Shown here in pieces: positions 54,642-63,279 of a stretch of 64,000 nt of DNA. Position 1 is the first letter of the stretch. Every line of letters starts with the position of its first letter. The notes under the pieces are model-generated. The model was given only the letters and a program-made list of their open reading frames with translations, made no database searches and was not told the origin of the DNA. The position numbers were made by a program, and so were the translations under genes. The DNA is from Sphingobacterium olei. Lineage in GTDB: Bacteria; Bacteroidota; Bacteroidia; Sphingobacteriales; Sphingobacteriaceae. The DNA lies in NCBI RefSeq assembly GCF_005048855.1, contig NZ_SUME01000001.1, positions 806,001-870,000 on the forward strand. The letters are read 5' to 3'.

Positions 54642-54769
54642 TTTTTTCCCTTTTTATAAAAACAGGTTGATTTTTAATGAATGATATAGAAGTTTTGGGA
54701 TGGTTTAAATAGAAAAAACACGACAATTGTGCCGTGTTTTACTTATAAATGTAGAGTCCCTTTTGAGTT

Positions 54770-55594
54770 TTAAAACTGCTTTCTAAAAGAAACCGGTGAT
54801 AATCCGGTATGTTTGGTGAAAAATCTGATGAAGTAGGCGTCATCCTCATAATTAAGACTGTAGGCAATTTCTTTGACAGTCATTTTGGTATGGGCTAAAA
54901 GACGTTTGCTTTCAAGTATTATCCGGTCTTTGATGATGTCGTTTGGAGTACTCTTACTGATCAAACTTATTTTTTTACTTAGATTTTTTGGTGTTACAAA
55001 TAACAGCTCGGCATAATCCGCAACAGAATGATGTGTTTTATAGTGTTGTTCTACTAATTTGCTGAACTTTCTTAAGAATTGAACATCATTATGTTGGGTA
55101 TTTTCCGATAATTGGTGTTGTTGTTTCCAAATTCGAGTTGACTTAAGAATGATGAGTTTTAACAATATCCGAAGCATTTCTTCTGTATTGGCATCCTCAT
55201 TGTTCATTTCAGATTTGATTTCTTGAATGATACTTTGGATGTCCCTGGATTGATTTTCATCCAAAGCAATAAAGGGAATTTCAAAGACATTATTGTAGAG
55301 GATTCCATCGCAGGCTACTTCTTGATCGTGAATTTCAATACAATAAAAATCCCTATTGAAATAGATCAATTGGCCATTAATTGTTTCGCAAGGTTTTATT
55401 ATCACTTTTGGATTAATGAACAAAAGGGCATCAGTTTCCATTTTGAACTCTTGAAAATCCACTTGGATGATGGCTTTTTTTGGAATGAGAAGAATTTTTA
55501 TGTGGTCAGCTATTGAAGTGAATGTGTTTTCTTCAAATGCTTTCATGCTGAATTCGATGTTCCCGAATTGTTTATATGAAAATTCTTTTAGCAT
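54770..55594 (-). CDS. AraC family transcriptional regulator
   Basis: A 274-residue regulator: N-terminal cupin-like sensing domain (about 20-130), then a C-terminal double helix-turn-helix (about 170-274) with LAHTKMTVKEIAYSLNYEDDAYFIRFFTKHTGLSPVSFR. It belongs to the same strand as the two hydrolase genes and is separated from them by an ordinary gap. The two identical 21-bp-phased repeats upstream of the hydrolases are its likely targets. Effector unknown. Confidence 0.88.
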   Translation of the reverse strand: MLKEFSYKQFGNIEFSMKAFEENTFTSIADHIKILLIPKKAIIQVDFQEFKMETDALLFINPKVIIKPCETINGQLIYFNRDFYCIEIHDQEVACDGILYNNVFEIPFIALDENQSRDIQSIIQEIKSEMNNEDANTEEMLRILLKLIILKSTRIWKQQHQLSENTQHNDVQFLRKFSKLVEQHYKTHHSVADYAELLFVTPKNLSKKISLISKSTPNDIIKDRIILESKRLLAHTKMTVKEIAYSLNYEDDAYFIRFFTKHTGLSPVSFRKQF

Positions 55595-55772
55595 ATTTCA
55601 AAAATTTAATCAATTCAAAGTTAGTTATAAAAGCAATTTACCAAACTGTTTATTCCGTCCAATGCTGTTTTTGCAGTCTCGAAAATCGAAGAACAATGCT
55701 AGTGGGCCTAAAATTCCTCTAGGACCTTATTTTTGAGTATAGTCTTGCCCCTCATAAATCCATGATCTTCTG

Positions 55773-56048
55773 TTAGGTGACAGTCTGGTCTGCGTACATC
55801 AGATCTGTCTTGCACTGGTTTATTTTCGTTACCATGCAATCCAGAAAGAAATTCAGTGTCTTTGCGTCTTCTTTGTTACCGATTGCTCTTTCTGTGCGTA
55901 GGTACCACCGATGCATGTCCCATTTGCGCTTTGTAGAGGTTTCTTTGGGAATGCCATCAACGGTAACTCTCAGGTAAATATACCTGATGCTGGTTTTCTT
56001 TTTTGGAGTCTTCAAAAAGAAGTTTAGTCCAAAGCTGCTTTCTAACAT
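55773..56048 (-). pseudogene. Truncated tyrosine recombinase (integrase), N-terminal part
   Basis: A 91-codon frame with the arm-DNA-binding domain typical of Bacteroidota integrases (GLNFFLKTPKKKTSIRYIYLRV, KRKWDMHRWYLRTERAIG, TLNFFLDCMVTKIN). The family is about 400 residues; the core-binding and catalytic domains with the RHRY residues are absent, so it cannot integrate or excise. The start codon lies inside a 36-bp perfect palindrome. It stands next to tRNA-Ser, in the normal place for the integrase of a tRNA-targeted element. Confidence 0.8.
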
Positions 56049-56077
56049 ATGTTAATTTTTAAATTAACATATGTTAG
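56042..56077. repeat. 36-bp perfect palindrome over the integrase start
   Basis: Arms CTAACATATGTTAATTT (56042-56058) and complement (56061-56077) with a 2-base centre. Each arm itself contains AACATATGTT, a 10-bp palindrome, so the site offers two smaller operators. It covers the start codon of the integrase remnant (56046-56048). Confidence 0.75.
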
Positions 56078-56475
56078 AATTATGGCGCTTTTAAGTCAAG
56101 TCGACAATGTGCTTTACATGTTGATATACAAATAGTTATATGGTATTCTGTGGCACTTTTTTATACATTTAAAAAGTGCCACAATATTGCCACGAAAACT
56201 TTGTGCATTTTTGAAAATTTTGGAGGTTAGCCCTAAAGCAGAAAAACCTGGAAATTTGAAAATTTGCAGGTTTTATGCCCTTTTGCTGATATTTTGTGAA
56301 TTCGAAAATAACATTCAAATGCTATGTTATTTATTCAGCGAAGAAGGGCGGAAACGAACTTTGTTTGTTTAAAGCGCACTACTACCCCTTATCCACTTAT
56401 AAAAATCCAAGTGCCTCGAATGTGCCTAATGAATTCTTTAAACAAAAAATACCACCAAATTGGTAGCTTTTCCGC
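56078..56475. other. Non-coding region between integrase remnant and tRNA-Ser
   Basis: About 400 bases without a convincing gene. It has an inverted repeat TGTGGCACTTTTT/AAAAAGTGCCACA (56149-56183). The rest is AT-rich with no clear ORF or RNA. Confidence 0.5.
56149..56183. repeat. Inverted repeat near the integrase
   Basis: 13-bp arms TGTGGCACTTTTT and AAAAAGTGCCACA around an 8-9-base loop. It could be a terminator or an accessory site for the recombinase. Confidence 0.45.
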
Positions 56476-56502
56476 TTCTGCGGAGAGCGAGGGATTCGAA
56501 CC
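56476..56502. repeat. tRNA-side att site
   Basis: The 3' end of tRNA-Ser(UGA) plus flank; direct repeat partner of 52073-52099. Confidence 0.8.
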
Positions 56503-56565
56503 CCCGAACCTGTGACAGTTAACGGTTTTCAAGACCGCCGCATTCGACCACTCTGCCAGCTCTCC
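56481..56565 (-). tRNA. tRNA-Ser (anticodon UGA)
   Basis: Read on the minus strand: 7-bp acceptor stem GGAGAGC/GCTCTCC, D arm, anticodon loop CTTGAAA with anticodon TGA, a long variable arm (ACTGTCACAGG region) and the T arm GGGGGTTCGAATCCC. Length of 85 bases and a long variable arm fit tRNA-Ser. CCA is not encoded. It is the integration target of the element at 52073-56502. Confidence 0.95.
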
Positions 56566-56700
56566 GCGACAAAAGTAGAAATTCTAAGCAGATGTACAAA
56601 ACTTATTTTATCCTTTAGGTTTTACTCCTTGAAAATGAGCTTAATTAATTTTTGACAGCATATATATCGTTGAGTTATTTTTGTAATAATGACCTTTGAG

Positions 56701-57588
56701 CTAAGGCAGTAACACTTCGTATGTATGCTTTTTAATATTAGCCGAGATTTTATCAATCGGTAAATCGTCGGTATCTGTCCCAAACGGTTCCTCAATAGAT
56801 TCTCCGATCATTTCTAGTGTCGCCAGTACATAGAAAATAAAGGGTACAGCCGCCGTTACAAAATAACCGATTGAAAAAACATACCCTATCGGTAAGGTTG
56901 CGGTATATAGAATAATGAATGTCTTTATAAATGAACTGTAAGACATCGGGATGGGTGTGTTTTTAATACGTTCACAGGCTCCACAGATATTGGTCAGGTT
57001 GGTCAGTTCTTGATTGATAATAATAAATTGGTCACCACTGATCTTATTTTCGGTGTATAACATATTAGTTTTTTTAAAGATCAAAGCCGCAACTTGATTC
57101 GGACCGTGCTTTTTGTCATCCAGACTCTTTAACTCCGGATGATCGACTTCGTCCAACATAAATTTTGTGTAATCCGAACGCAAGAAATTGTACAGCGTTT
57201 CTGCATATAGGGGTATGGCTTTACGATAGAAGCTTCGGCTGATTTTATCGTCCGTATCAAGCATTGCATTCATTTTGTAAGCTAATGTACGACTGATGTT
57301 GGTTAGGTTTCCCCATTGCTTGCGTGCTTCCCACCAACGATCGTAAGCGGTATTGGTGCGGAACACCAACAGAAGTGAAAGCACAAAGCCTAATAAACTA
57401 TGTACTATGGTAATATTCTTAATCCAGCTTTTATCGGACAACTTGAGGTATTCCAGTTCCCAGTACGCTATACCCCACGAAAATAGTGCACTGACAATCA
57501 GAAAAGGAAGTAGCCTTCTGAAGATAACGGAGGTGTGTAAATAAATAGTGGTACTTAGCCAGTCCTTGGGATTATAAATTCTCATTCT
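56701..57588 (-). CDS. Bestrophin family (UPF0187) channel
   Basis: A membrane protein of about 295 residues with the bestrophin features WWEARKQWGNLTN near residue 90 and the end motif EPFGTDTDDLPID near residue 275; four main helices. Bacterial homologs are pentameric ion channels. The Met at 57588 (MRIYNPKDW) matches the usual start better than the ATG at 57606. Transcribed alone. Confidence 0.85.
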   Translation of the reverse strand, partial: RMRIYNPKDWLSTTIYLHTSVIFRRLLPFLIVSALFSWGIAYWELEYLKLSDKSWIKNITIVHSLLGFVLSLLLVFRTNTAYDRWWEARKQWGNLTNISRTLAYKMNAMLDTDDKISRSFYRKAIPLYAETLYNFLRSDYTKFMLDEVDHPELKSLDDKKHGPNQVAALIFKKTNMLYTENKISGDQFIIINQELTNLTNICGACERIKNTPIPMSYSSFIKTFIILYTATLPIGYVFSIGYFVTAAVPFIFYVLATLEMIGESIEEPFGTDTDDLPIDKISANIKKHTYEVLLP

Positions 57589-57637
57589 AAAATTATAGTT
57601 TGTCAATAAATTAGAAATACACTAATTTCACTGCAAT

Positions 57638-58495
57638 ATGACGAAAAGTACAAGAACTGTCAAGAGAAAACAAAAATCTGATAAGGAAATACAACGGATT
57701 TATTTATTCTGGAGTATTGGAATTCCGGCTATTCTTATTATCCTGTTCGCGGCCTACTATTATCGTGGGGGAATCCGATTCTTTGTGAAGAATATTTTTG
57801 AAAGTGGATATACTAGTGACAGCAAAGAGATAGATAAGCACAATGAACGTAATATTTATCTGATGTCTAAATTCGACGACAAAATATTTGGTATCGATAT
57901 TAGTGAATACCAAGGCAACATCGACTGGGTGAGCGTGAATACAATTAATGATCGTTTTCCCATTGATTTTATTTTCATTCGTGCTACCATGGGGACAACA
58001 GCCGTAGATAAAAGATACAAGTCGAATTGGAAAAGCGCCGAAAGCCGCGCTAAACTGAGGGGTGCATATCACTACTTTCGTCCAAATGAAAACTCAATAA
58101 AGCAGGCTAGGAACTTTATTAAAACCGTAAAATTGACACCGGGAGATCTTCCTCCGGTACTTGATATCGAAGAACGGCCCCGACAACAGTCGATGGATAG
58201 TCTAAAAGTAGGGCTAAAGAGATGGTTAGAAACCATAGAATCACATTATAAAGTTAGACCGATTATCTATTCGGGAGATAGCTATTATACCGACTTTCTG
58301 GAGCATGAGTTTACCGATTATACGCTATGGATCGCCAACTATAATTTTTGGGTGGAACGCCCAAAAAAGCATTGGAATTTTTGGCAGTTTTCTGAAAAAG
58401 GAAGTGTGACGGGAATAAGAGGAAATGTAGATTTAAATTTATTTGACGGCAACATTGAACAATTGGAACAGTTGTGTGTTCCTTTCGATAATTGA
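57638..58495 (+). CDS. GH25 lysozyme, membrane-anchored
   Basis: A 285-residue protein with an N-terminal basic segment and one membrane helix (about 25-45), followed by a GH25 (lysozyme M1-type) domain: GIDISEYQGNIDW, FIFIRATMG, GAYHYFRP, VLDIEERP with the catalytic Glu and WQFSEKGSVTGIRGNVDLN. It hydrolyses peptidoglycan and faces the periplasm. It is followed closely by the thioredoxin gene. Confidence 0.92.
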   Translation: MTKSTRTVKRKQKSDKEIQRIYLFWSIGIPAILIILFAAYYYRGGIRFFVKNIFESGYTSDSKEIDKHNERNIYLMSKFDDKIFGIDISEYQGNIDWVSVNTINDRFPIDFIFIRATMGTTAVDKRYKSNWKSAESRAKLRGAYHYFRPNENSIKQARNFIKTVKLTPGDLPPVLDIEERPRQQSMDSLKVGLKRWLETIESHYKVRPIIYSGDSYYTDFLEHEFTDYTLWIANYNFWVERPKKHWNFWQFSEKGSVTGIRGNVDLNLFDGNIEQLEQLCVPFDN

Positions 58496-58527
58496 TATAT
58501 ATAATCGTTCATAGAAAACGGATAGAA

Positions 58528-58827
58528 ATGGCTAGTTTTAGTGAAATAATTCAAAAAAACACAATCGTATTGGTCGATTTTTCTGCCGAATGGTGTGGCC
58601 CTTGTCAAACATTGGCGCCCATTCTGAAAGAGGTGAAGGCGCATTTTGGCGATAAGCTATCGGTAATTAAAATAGATGTCGATAGAAACCAATCGCTGGC
58701 TGCAAATTTCAAGGTTCAGGGTGTCCCCACATTAATATTATTTAAAGACGGTAGTCAGATATGGCGCCAAAGTGGATTGTTGCTACGTTCGGATCTTATC
58801 GCGATTATTGAGAAACGACTGGATTAA
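58528..58827 (+). CDS. Thioredoxin
   Basis: A 99-residue thioredoxin with active site WCGPC near residue 29 and the cis-Pro motif GVPTLILF near residue 74. No signal peptide, so cytoplasmic. An in-frame start at 58492 overlaps the lysozyme gene, but the ATG at 58528 matches the length of the family. Its end overlaps the convergent CorC gene by 4 bases. Confidence 0.92.
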   Translation: MASFSEIIQKNTIVLVDFSAEWCGPCQTLAPILKEVKAHFGDKLSVIKIDVDRNQSLAANFKVQGVPTLILFKDGSQIWRQSGLLLRSDLIAIIEKRLD

Positions 58828-60146
58828 TCAATGTTGAAGGCTTCGGTATCACCTTCATTTTCAATTTTCGTAAAAGCAATCTTGTCAATCCGATTGCCAT
58901 CCATATCGATCACCTCAAACTGATAACCTTTAAAGTTAATGATCTCCCCCTCGGCGGGTACGTGATCCAGTAATAGGAAAACTAATCCGGCTACAGTGGT
59001 GATATTTCCAATCTCTTCCTCGTCCTCCTCCGACAGAACAATTTCAAATTTCTCGAAGAAGTCGTCTAACTGATAACGACCATCTAACATATAGGACCCA
59101 TCTTCCCGTTGGCGGAATAACTTATTTTTCGGTTCATTTTCGGCGTCATAGCTCCCAACAAGTCCTGCTAATATATCTTTCATGGTAATGATACCCTGAG
59201 GACTACCATACTCGTCTATCACGATGGCTTGTAGCACTTGAGCATTTTTAAGCACCTCTAATACAGTATAAATACTACTATTTTCATTGACAAATGGTAT
59301 AGGTTGAACTAATTTTTCAAGTTGAATCTCGGTGCCATTAATAAAATTTGTCAGTAGGGTCTTGGTGTGTACAATACCCTTAATGTTGTCAAAATTGCCA
59401 TCGCATACCGGATATTCTGTATGCTCGCTTTCCACAATAGTCTTTTTGTTTTCTTCAAAGGTGTTTTCTAAATCTAAATAGGTGATGTCACTTCGGTGTA
59501 CCATCATATTGATAGCCCGCTTGTCGCCGATGGTAAGCAATCTATCCACCAAATCGTGCTCAAATCCTTCTATTACACCACTATCAACACCTTCATCAAC
59601 CAATGCTTTAATTTCTTCTTCTGTTACAGTATTTTTAGATACTTTAATATTCATTAATTTAACAAGGAAATCGGTTGATATACTTAATAACCATACGAAC
59701 GGCTTGACGATCTGACTCAATATGGTCATCGGAATAGCGATGATAGCCGAGTACCTTTCTGGAATAGCCATACCAATGCGCTTGGGAACTAATTCGCCAA
59801 CAACTAAAGAGAGATAGGTGATGACCAATACAACCAATATTACCGATAGTTGGTCGCTATATGGAGCTAAATAGGTGTTTTGGTTAAATATCTCAGACAG
59901 ATACGAAGAAATGGATCCGCCGGAAAAGAATCCGGTTAGAATCCCGATTAATGTGATTCCAATTTGTACGGTAGATAAAAATTGATTGGGTCTTTCTTTC
60001 AGTTTCAGTGCAGCTTTGGCACCCGGGTTTTTAGCACTTGCGGCTTGCAATCGCGCCTTCCTGCTTGAAACGATAGCGATTTCCGAAGCAGATAGGACAC
60101 CATTAAATAAAATTAAAACGAGGATAATAACTATCTCAGTAATCAT
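58824..60146 (-). CDS. HlyC/CorC family (CNNM/CBS) transporter
   Basis: A 440-residue protein with an N-terminal DUF21/CNNM membrane domain (about 1-190), a pair of CBS domains (about 205-335, with VYPVCDGNFDNIKGIVHTK-like and AIVIDEYGSPQGIITMKD motifs) and a C-terminal CorC_HlyC domain (about 350-430). The family is linked to Mg/Co efflux. Transcribed alone. Confidence 0.9.
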   Translation of the reverse strand: MITEIVIILVLILFNGVLSASEIAIVSSRKARLQAASAKNPGAKAALKLKERPNQFLSTVQIGITLIGILTGFFSGGSISSYLSEIFNQNTYLAPYSDQLSVILVVLVITYLSLVVGELVPKRIGMAIPERYSAIIAIPMTILSQIVKPFVWLLSISTDFLVKLMNIKVSKNTVTEEEIKALVDEGVDSGVIEGFEHDLVDRLLTIGDKRAINMMVHRSDITYLDLENTFEENKKTIVESEHTEYPVCDGNFDNIKGIVHTKTLLTNFINGTEIQLEKLVQPIPFVNENSSIYTVLEVLKNAQVLQAIVIDEYGSPQGIITMKDILAGLVGSYDAENEPKNKLFRQREDGSYMLDGRYQLDDFFEKFEIVLSEEDEEEIGNITTVAGLVFLLLDHVPAEGEIINFKGYQFEVIDMDGNRIDKIAFTKIENEGDTEAFNID

Positions 60147-60331
60147 ATGGTATGTAAAAGTTGATTCAACTCCACTAATTTACTAAATCTATATTAGAGT
60201 ATCTGATTTTTTTATATTACCCAAAAAAATGTGCAATCGTTTGATTGAAAAAATTGTTTTTGATAATGCCTGTAATTCGTGATATTGCGTTGCAAAATGA
60301 AATTAAGAAATTTTAAACCTTAATAAATTCG

Positions 60332-61447
60332 ATGTCAATTTACGATTTTAATAAAATTATAGGAATAGCGGAACGATTCGATTTAAACGGAATAATAACT
60401 GATGCTAAGCGGTTTGGGTCTGGACATATAAATGATACCTTTAAATTGACGACGGAAAATTCGGAAGGGACATCGTATTTGTTGCAACGGGTAAATCATG
60501 ATATTTTTAAAGATATACCTGGTTTAATGAATAACATCTATTTGGTGACTACTCATTTAAAGAATCAGTTCAAAACGAAAGGCATTTCCGATATCGATAA
60601 ATATACATTGACAATTATACCTACTAAGGACGATAAACTCTATTTTCAGGATGACGAAGGAAGTTATTGGAGGTTATTTATTTTATTGTCGGACACAAAA
60701 AGCTATGATATCGTGGAAACGGCAAAGCAGGCGTATTCTGGCGGACAGGCATTTGGCCAGTTCCAAAAGCAGCTATCTGATCTAGATGCTACTGAACTGG
60801 TAGAAATCTTGCCAAATTTCCATAATATAGACTTCCGGATCCAAAATTTAAAAGCGGCAATCTTAAATAACAATGTCGATCGCGTAGAACATGTGCAAGA
60901 TTTATTGGATTATGTATTTGAGCGGGAATCGAAGATGCGTCGGATATTGGATTTAGCAGCAAATGGGGATTTACCGTTGCGAATTACACACAATGACACG
61001 AAATTCAATAATGTTTTATTGGATCAAAATGACAATGTGCAATGCGTCATCGATTTAGATACAGTGATGCCGGGCTATGTGGCATACGACTTTGGAGATG
61101 CAATACGTACAATAATCAATTCCGCTGCCGAAGATGAAATTGATGTTGACAAGATTGTATTAAATATCCCGTTATTTAAGGCTTATGCAGAAGGTTATTT
61201 AAGTGAAGCAAAAGAGTTTTTGACAAATAAGGAAATTGAATCTTTGATGTACGGTGTGCTATTGCTTCCCTACATGCAAGCTGTTCGTTTTTTGACGGAT
61301 TATATCGACGGAGATACGTACTATAAAGTCCATTATCCAGACCACAACTTAGTACGTGCAAAAGCGCAATTTAAGTTGGTGGATGAACTGGAAAAACATG
61401 AAGAAGAATTGAGAAATATTTTGGAACTTAGCCTTGTCGCTCAGTAA
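60332..61447 (+). CDS. Sugar-kinase-like phosphotransferase (NahK/APH family)
   Basis: A 371-residue kinase of the aminoglycoside-phosphotransferase fold. It has the Gly-rich start FGSGHINDTFKL, the catalytic loop RITHNDTKFNNVLLD and the metal-binding DLDTVMPGYVAYDFGDAIR. The overall sequence is nearest to N-acetylhexosamine 1-kinase (NahK) types, so it may phosphorylate an amino sugar at C1. It lies 19 bases before a CBM9-like gene and is probably co-transcribed. Confidence 0.75.
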   Translation: MSIYDFNKIIGIAERFDLNGIITDAKRFGSGHINDTFKLTTENSEGTSYLLQRVNHDIFKDIPGLMNNIYLVTTHLKNQFKTKGISDIDKYTLTIIPTKDDKLYFQDDEGSYWRLFILLSDTKSYDIVETAKQAYSGGQAFGQFQKQLSDLDATELVEILPNFHNIDFRIQNLKAAILNNNVDRVEHVQDLLDYVFERESKMRRILDLAANGDLPLRITHNDTKFNNVLLDQNDNVQCVIDLDTVMPGYVAYDFGDAIRTIINSAAEDEIDVDKIVLNIPLFKAYAEGYLSEAKEFLTNKEIESLMYGVLLLPYMQAVRFLTDYIDGDTYYKVHYPDHNLVRAKAQFKLVDELEKHEEELRNILELSLVAQ

Positions 61448-61466
61448 AAAATATGAATGCTAGCTT

Positions 61467-62096
61467 ATGTCTACACTTGTCTTAAAAAAAATACACGAAA
61501 TAAAAGGAAATGATTTCTTTTCGATCCAGGATGAAATAAAAAACCTTTCTTGGAATTCGATCGCTGCATCTCCATGGAAGGCGGACTTTCCATACAGTCC
61601 GGTTGTTGAGTTTCAAATCGCGCATACCGATTCTTTTGTGATCTTGCACTATGCGGTAGAAGAGGAATTTTTGAAGGCCCAGTATATTAGATCGAATGAA
61701 AACATATGGGAAGACAGCTGTGTCGAATTTTTTATATCTCTGGATAATAAGCAGTCTTATTTTAACTTCGAATTTAATGTTTTGGGTACTGGACTTATTG
61801 GATACGGTACTGCCGTGAAATCTGAGCGGAAAAGATTGGATGGAGCGGTGATTGACGCCGTGAATACATACACTTCCGTTCGCAAAGTCGATGGACAAAA
61901 GAAATGGAACTTGATTTTACAAATACCAAAAACCATTATTGATACTACGGAATGGAGCGGTAGAACGATACACGCTAATTTTTATAAATGTGGTGACAAG
62001 CTACCAAAACCTCATTTTATCGCATGGAATAACATTGATTATCCTACTCCGAATTTTCATCGTCCTGAATTTTTCGGGGATTTGATTATAGAATAG
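61467..62096 (+). CDS. Carbohydrate-binding family 9-like protein
   Basis: A 209-residue protein with the CBM9-like (DUF1083-type) fold: strands around IAHTDSFVILHYAVEE, SCVEFFISLDN, YFNFEFNVLGTG and the C-terminal ANFYKCGDKLPKPHFIAWN with PNFHRPEFFG. No signal peptide is seen. It follows the kinase in the same operon and ends 4 bases from nhaA (convergent). Function not established. Confidence 0.78.
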   Translation: MSTLVLKKIHEIKGNDFFSIQDEIKNLSWNSIAASPWKADFPYSPVVEFQIAHTDSFVILHYAVEEEFLKAQYIRSNENIWEDSCVEFFISLDNKQSYFNFEFNVLGTGLIGYGTAVKSERKRLDGAVIDAVNTYTSVRKVDGQKKWNLILQIPKTIIDTTEWSGRTIHANFYKCGDKLPKPHFIAWNNIDYPTPNFHRPEFFGDLIIE

Positions 62097-62100
62097 TTTT

Positions 62101-63276
62101 TTAATCTTTTTTCATCGCTAAACCCGATAAGTAAAAGTACCCTAACGATCCCGATACGAGGGAGCCAATGAGCACTGCTAATTTGGCTTCTTCCACAAGA
62201 ATAGGATCGTCAAAGGATAGCATGGCTACAAAAATAGACATTGTAAATCCGATACCTCCCAGAAGTCCAACACCAAATAAATGCTTCCAACCGGCACCCT
62301 CAGGCAATCTTGATAAACCTGATTTAATGCAAATCCAGCTTGTTCCTAATATACCAAGCGATTTTCCGACAATTAACCCGACAATGATACCCAATCCCAT
62401 AGTGGAAGTCAATCCGCCAACCATCTCACCATGAAGTGTAATCGCCGTATTGGCAAAAGCAAAAATCGGAATGATGATAAAGTTGACTGGCTTTGCTAAA
62501 AGATGCTCTAATTTTTCTAATGCAGATTCTTTGTCGTCATCGGTCGTCGGTAATGTCATGGCAACCAATACACCGGCAATAGTGGCGTGAATACCAGAGT
62601 GATGGATAAAATACCACATAAACAGCCCCGGAATAATATATGCAAGAAGGTTTTTTACACCTATTTTGTTAAAAATAAGCAATAACATAAAAATTCCGCC
62701 GGCATATAGTAGGTAGCTGAAATGTAAATCAGAGGAGTAGAATATGGCGATGACTAAAATCGCTAGCAGATCATCTACAATAGCCAAAGCGGCTAAAAAT
62801 ATCTTTAAGCTAGCTGGAGCCTTTTTACCTAGCATCGAAATCACTGCTAGTGCAAATGCAATATCGGTTGCCATTGGAATCCCCCAGCCATGTTGTGTAA
62901 GTGGCTGATTGAAATTGAAGGCAATATAAATTAAAGCGGGTAATATTGCTCCTCCGAACGCGGCAAAGATCGGTAATGCCGCCTGTCGGGGAGAGGACAG
63001 CTCGCCTTCCACCAGTTCACGTTTGATCTCCAAACCAACAAGAAGAAAGAATATGGCCATTAAACCATCGTCTATCCACTGTTTTATACTGTAATTTAAT
63101 TGGATACTCTCATTTTCAAAACCTATTTGGGTTGAAAGCAGGCTATTCAATCCTTCTGCCATTGGCGAATTAGCTATTAGCAGCGCTAAGATCACGCATA
63201 TAAATAGAATTATACCACCACCTGTGCTAGAGGCTAAAAATTGTTTAAAGGAGCGTAAGTTTATTCGTTTATTCAT
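62101..63276 (-). CDS. nhaA: Na+/H+ antiporter NhaA
   Basis: A 391-residue NhaA family antiporter with about 12 helices. The ion-binding region AIVDDLLAILVIAIFY with the paired Asp residues and the conserved GIPMATDIAFALAVISMLG motif are clear, and length is normal. It exchanges Na+ (or Li+) for H+ across the inner membrane. The ABC permease gene lies 3 bases upstream on the same strand, so the two may be co-transcribed. Confidence 0.95.
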   Translation of the reverse strand: MNKRINLRSFKQFLASSTGGGIILFICVILALLIANSPMAEGLNSLLSTQIGFENESIQLNYSIKQWIDDGLMAIFFLLVGLEIKRELVEGELSSPRQAALPIFAAFGGAILPALIYIAFNFNQPLTQHGWGIPMATDIAFALAVISMLGKKAPASLKIFLAALAIVDDLLAILVIAIFYSSDLHFSYLLYAGGIFMLLLIFNKIGVKNLLAYIIPGLFMWYFIHHSGIHATIAGVLVAMTLPTTDDDKESALEKLEHLLAKPVNFIIIPIFAFANTAITLHGEMVGGLTSTMGLGIIVGLIVGKSLGILGTSWICIKSGLSRLPEGAGWKHLFGVGLLGGIGFTMSIFVAMLSFDDPILVEEAKLAVLIGSLVSGSLGYFYLSGLAMKKD

Positions 63277-63279
63277 GTA

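Larger units (their letters stand above)
52073..56502. mobile_element. Degraded integrative element at tRNA-Ser(UGA)
   Basis: About 4.4 kb bounded by direct repeats of the tRNA 3' end. The integrase gene stands next to the tRNA, as usual, but only its N-terminal domain is left (55773-56048). Cargo: two alpha/beta hydrolases, an AraC regulator and a transporter fragment. No conjugation, replication or phage genes are present, so the element is a deletion remnant. Confidence 0.7.

Noticed and set aside
56187..56372. 61-codon open frame between integrase remnant and tRNA
   Set aside because: No recognisable motif and no promoter or ribosome site; it fits chance in a non-coding region.
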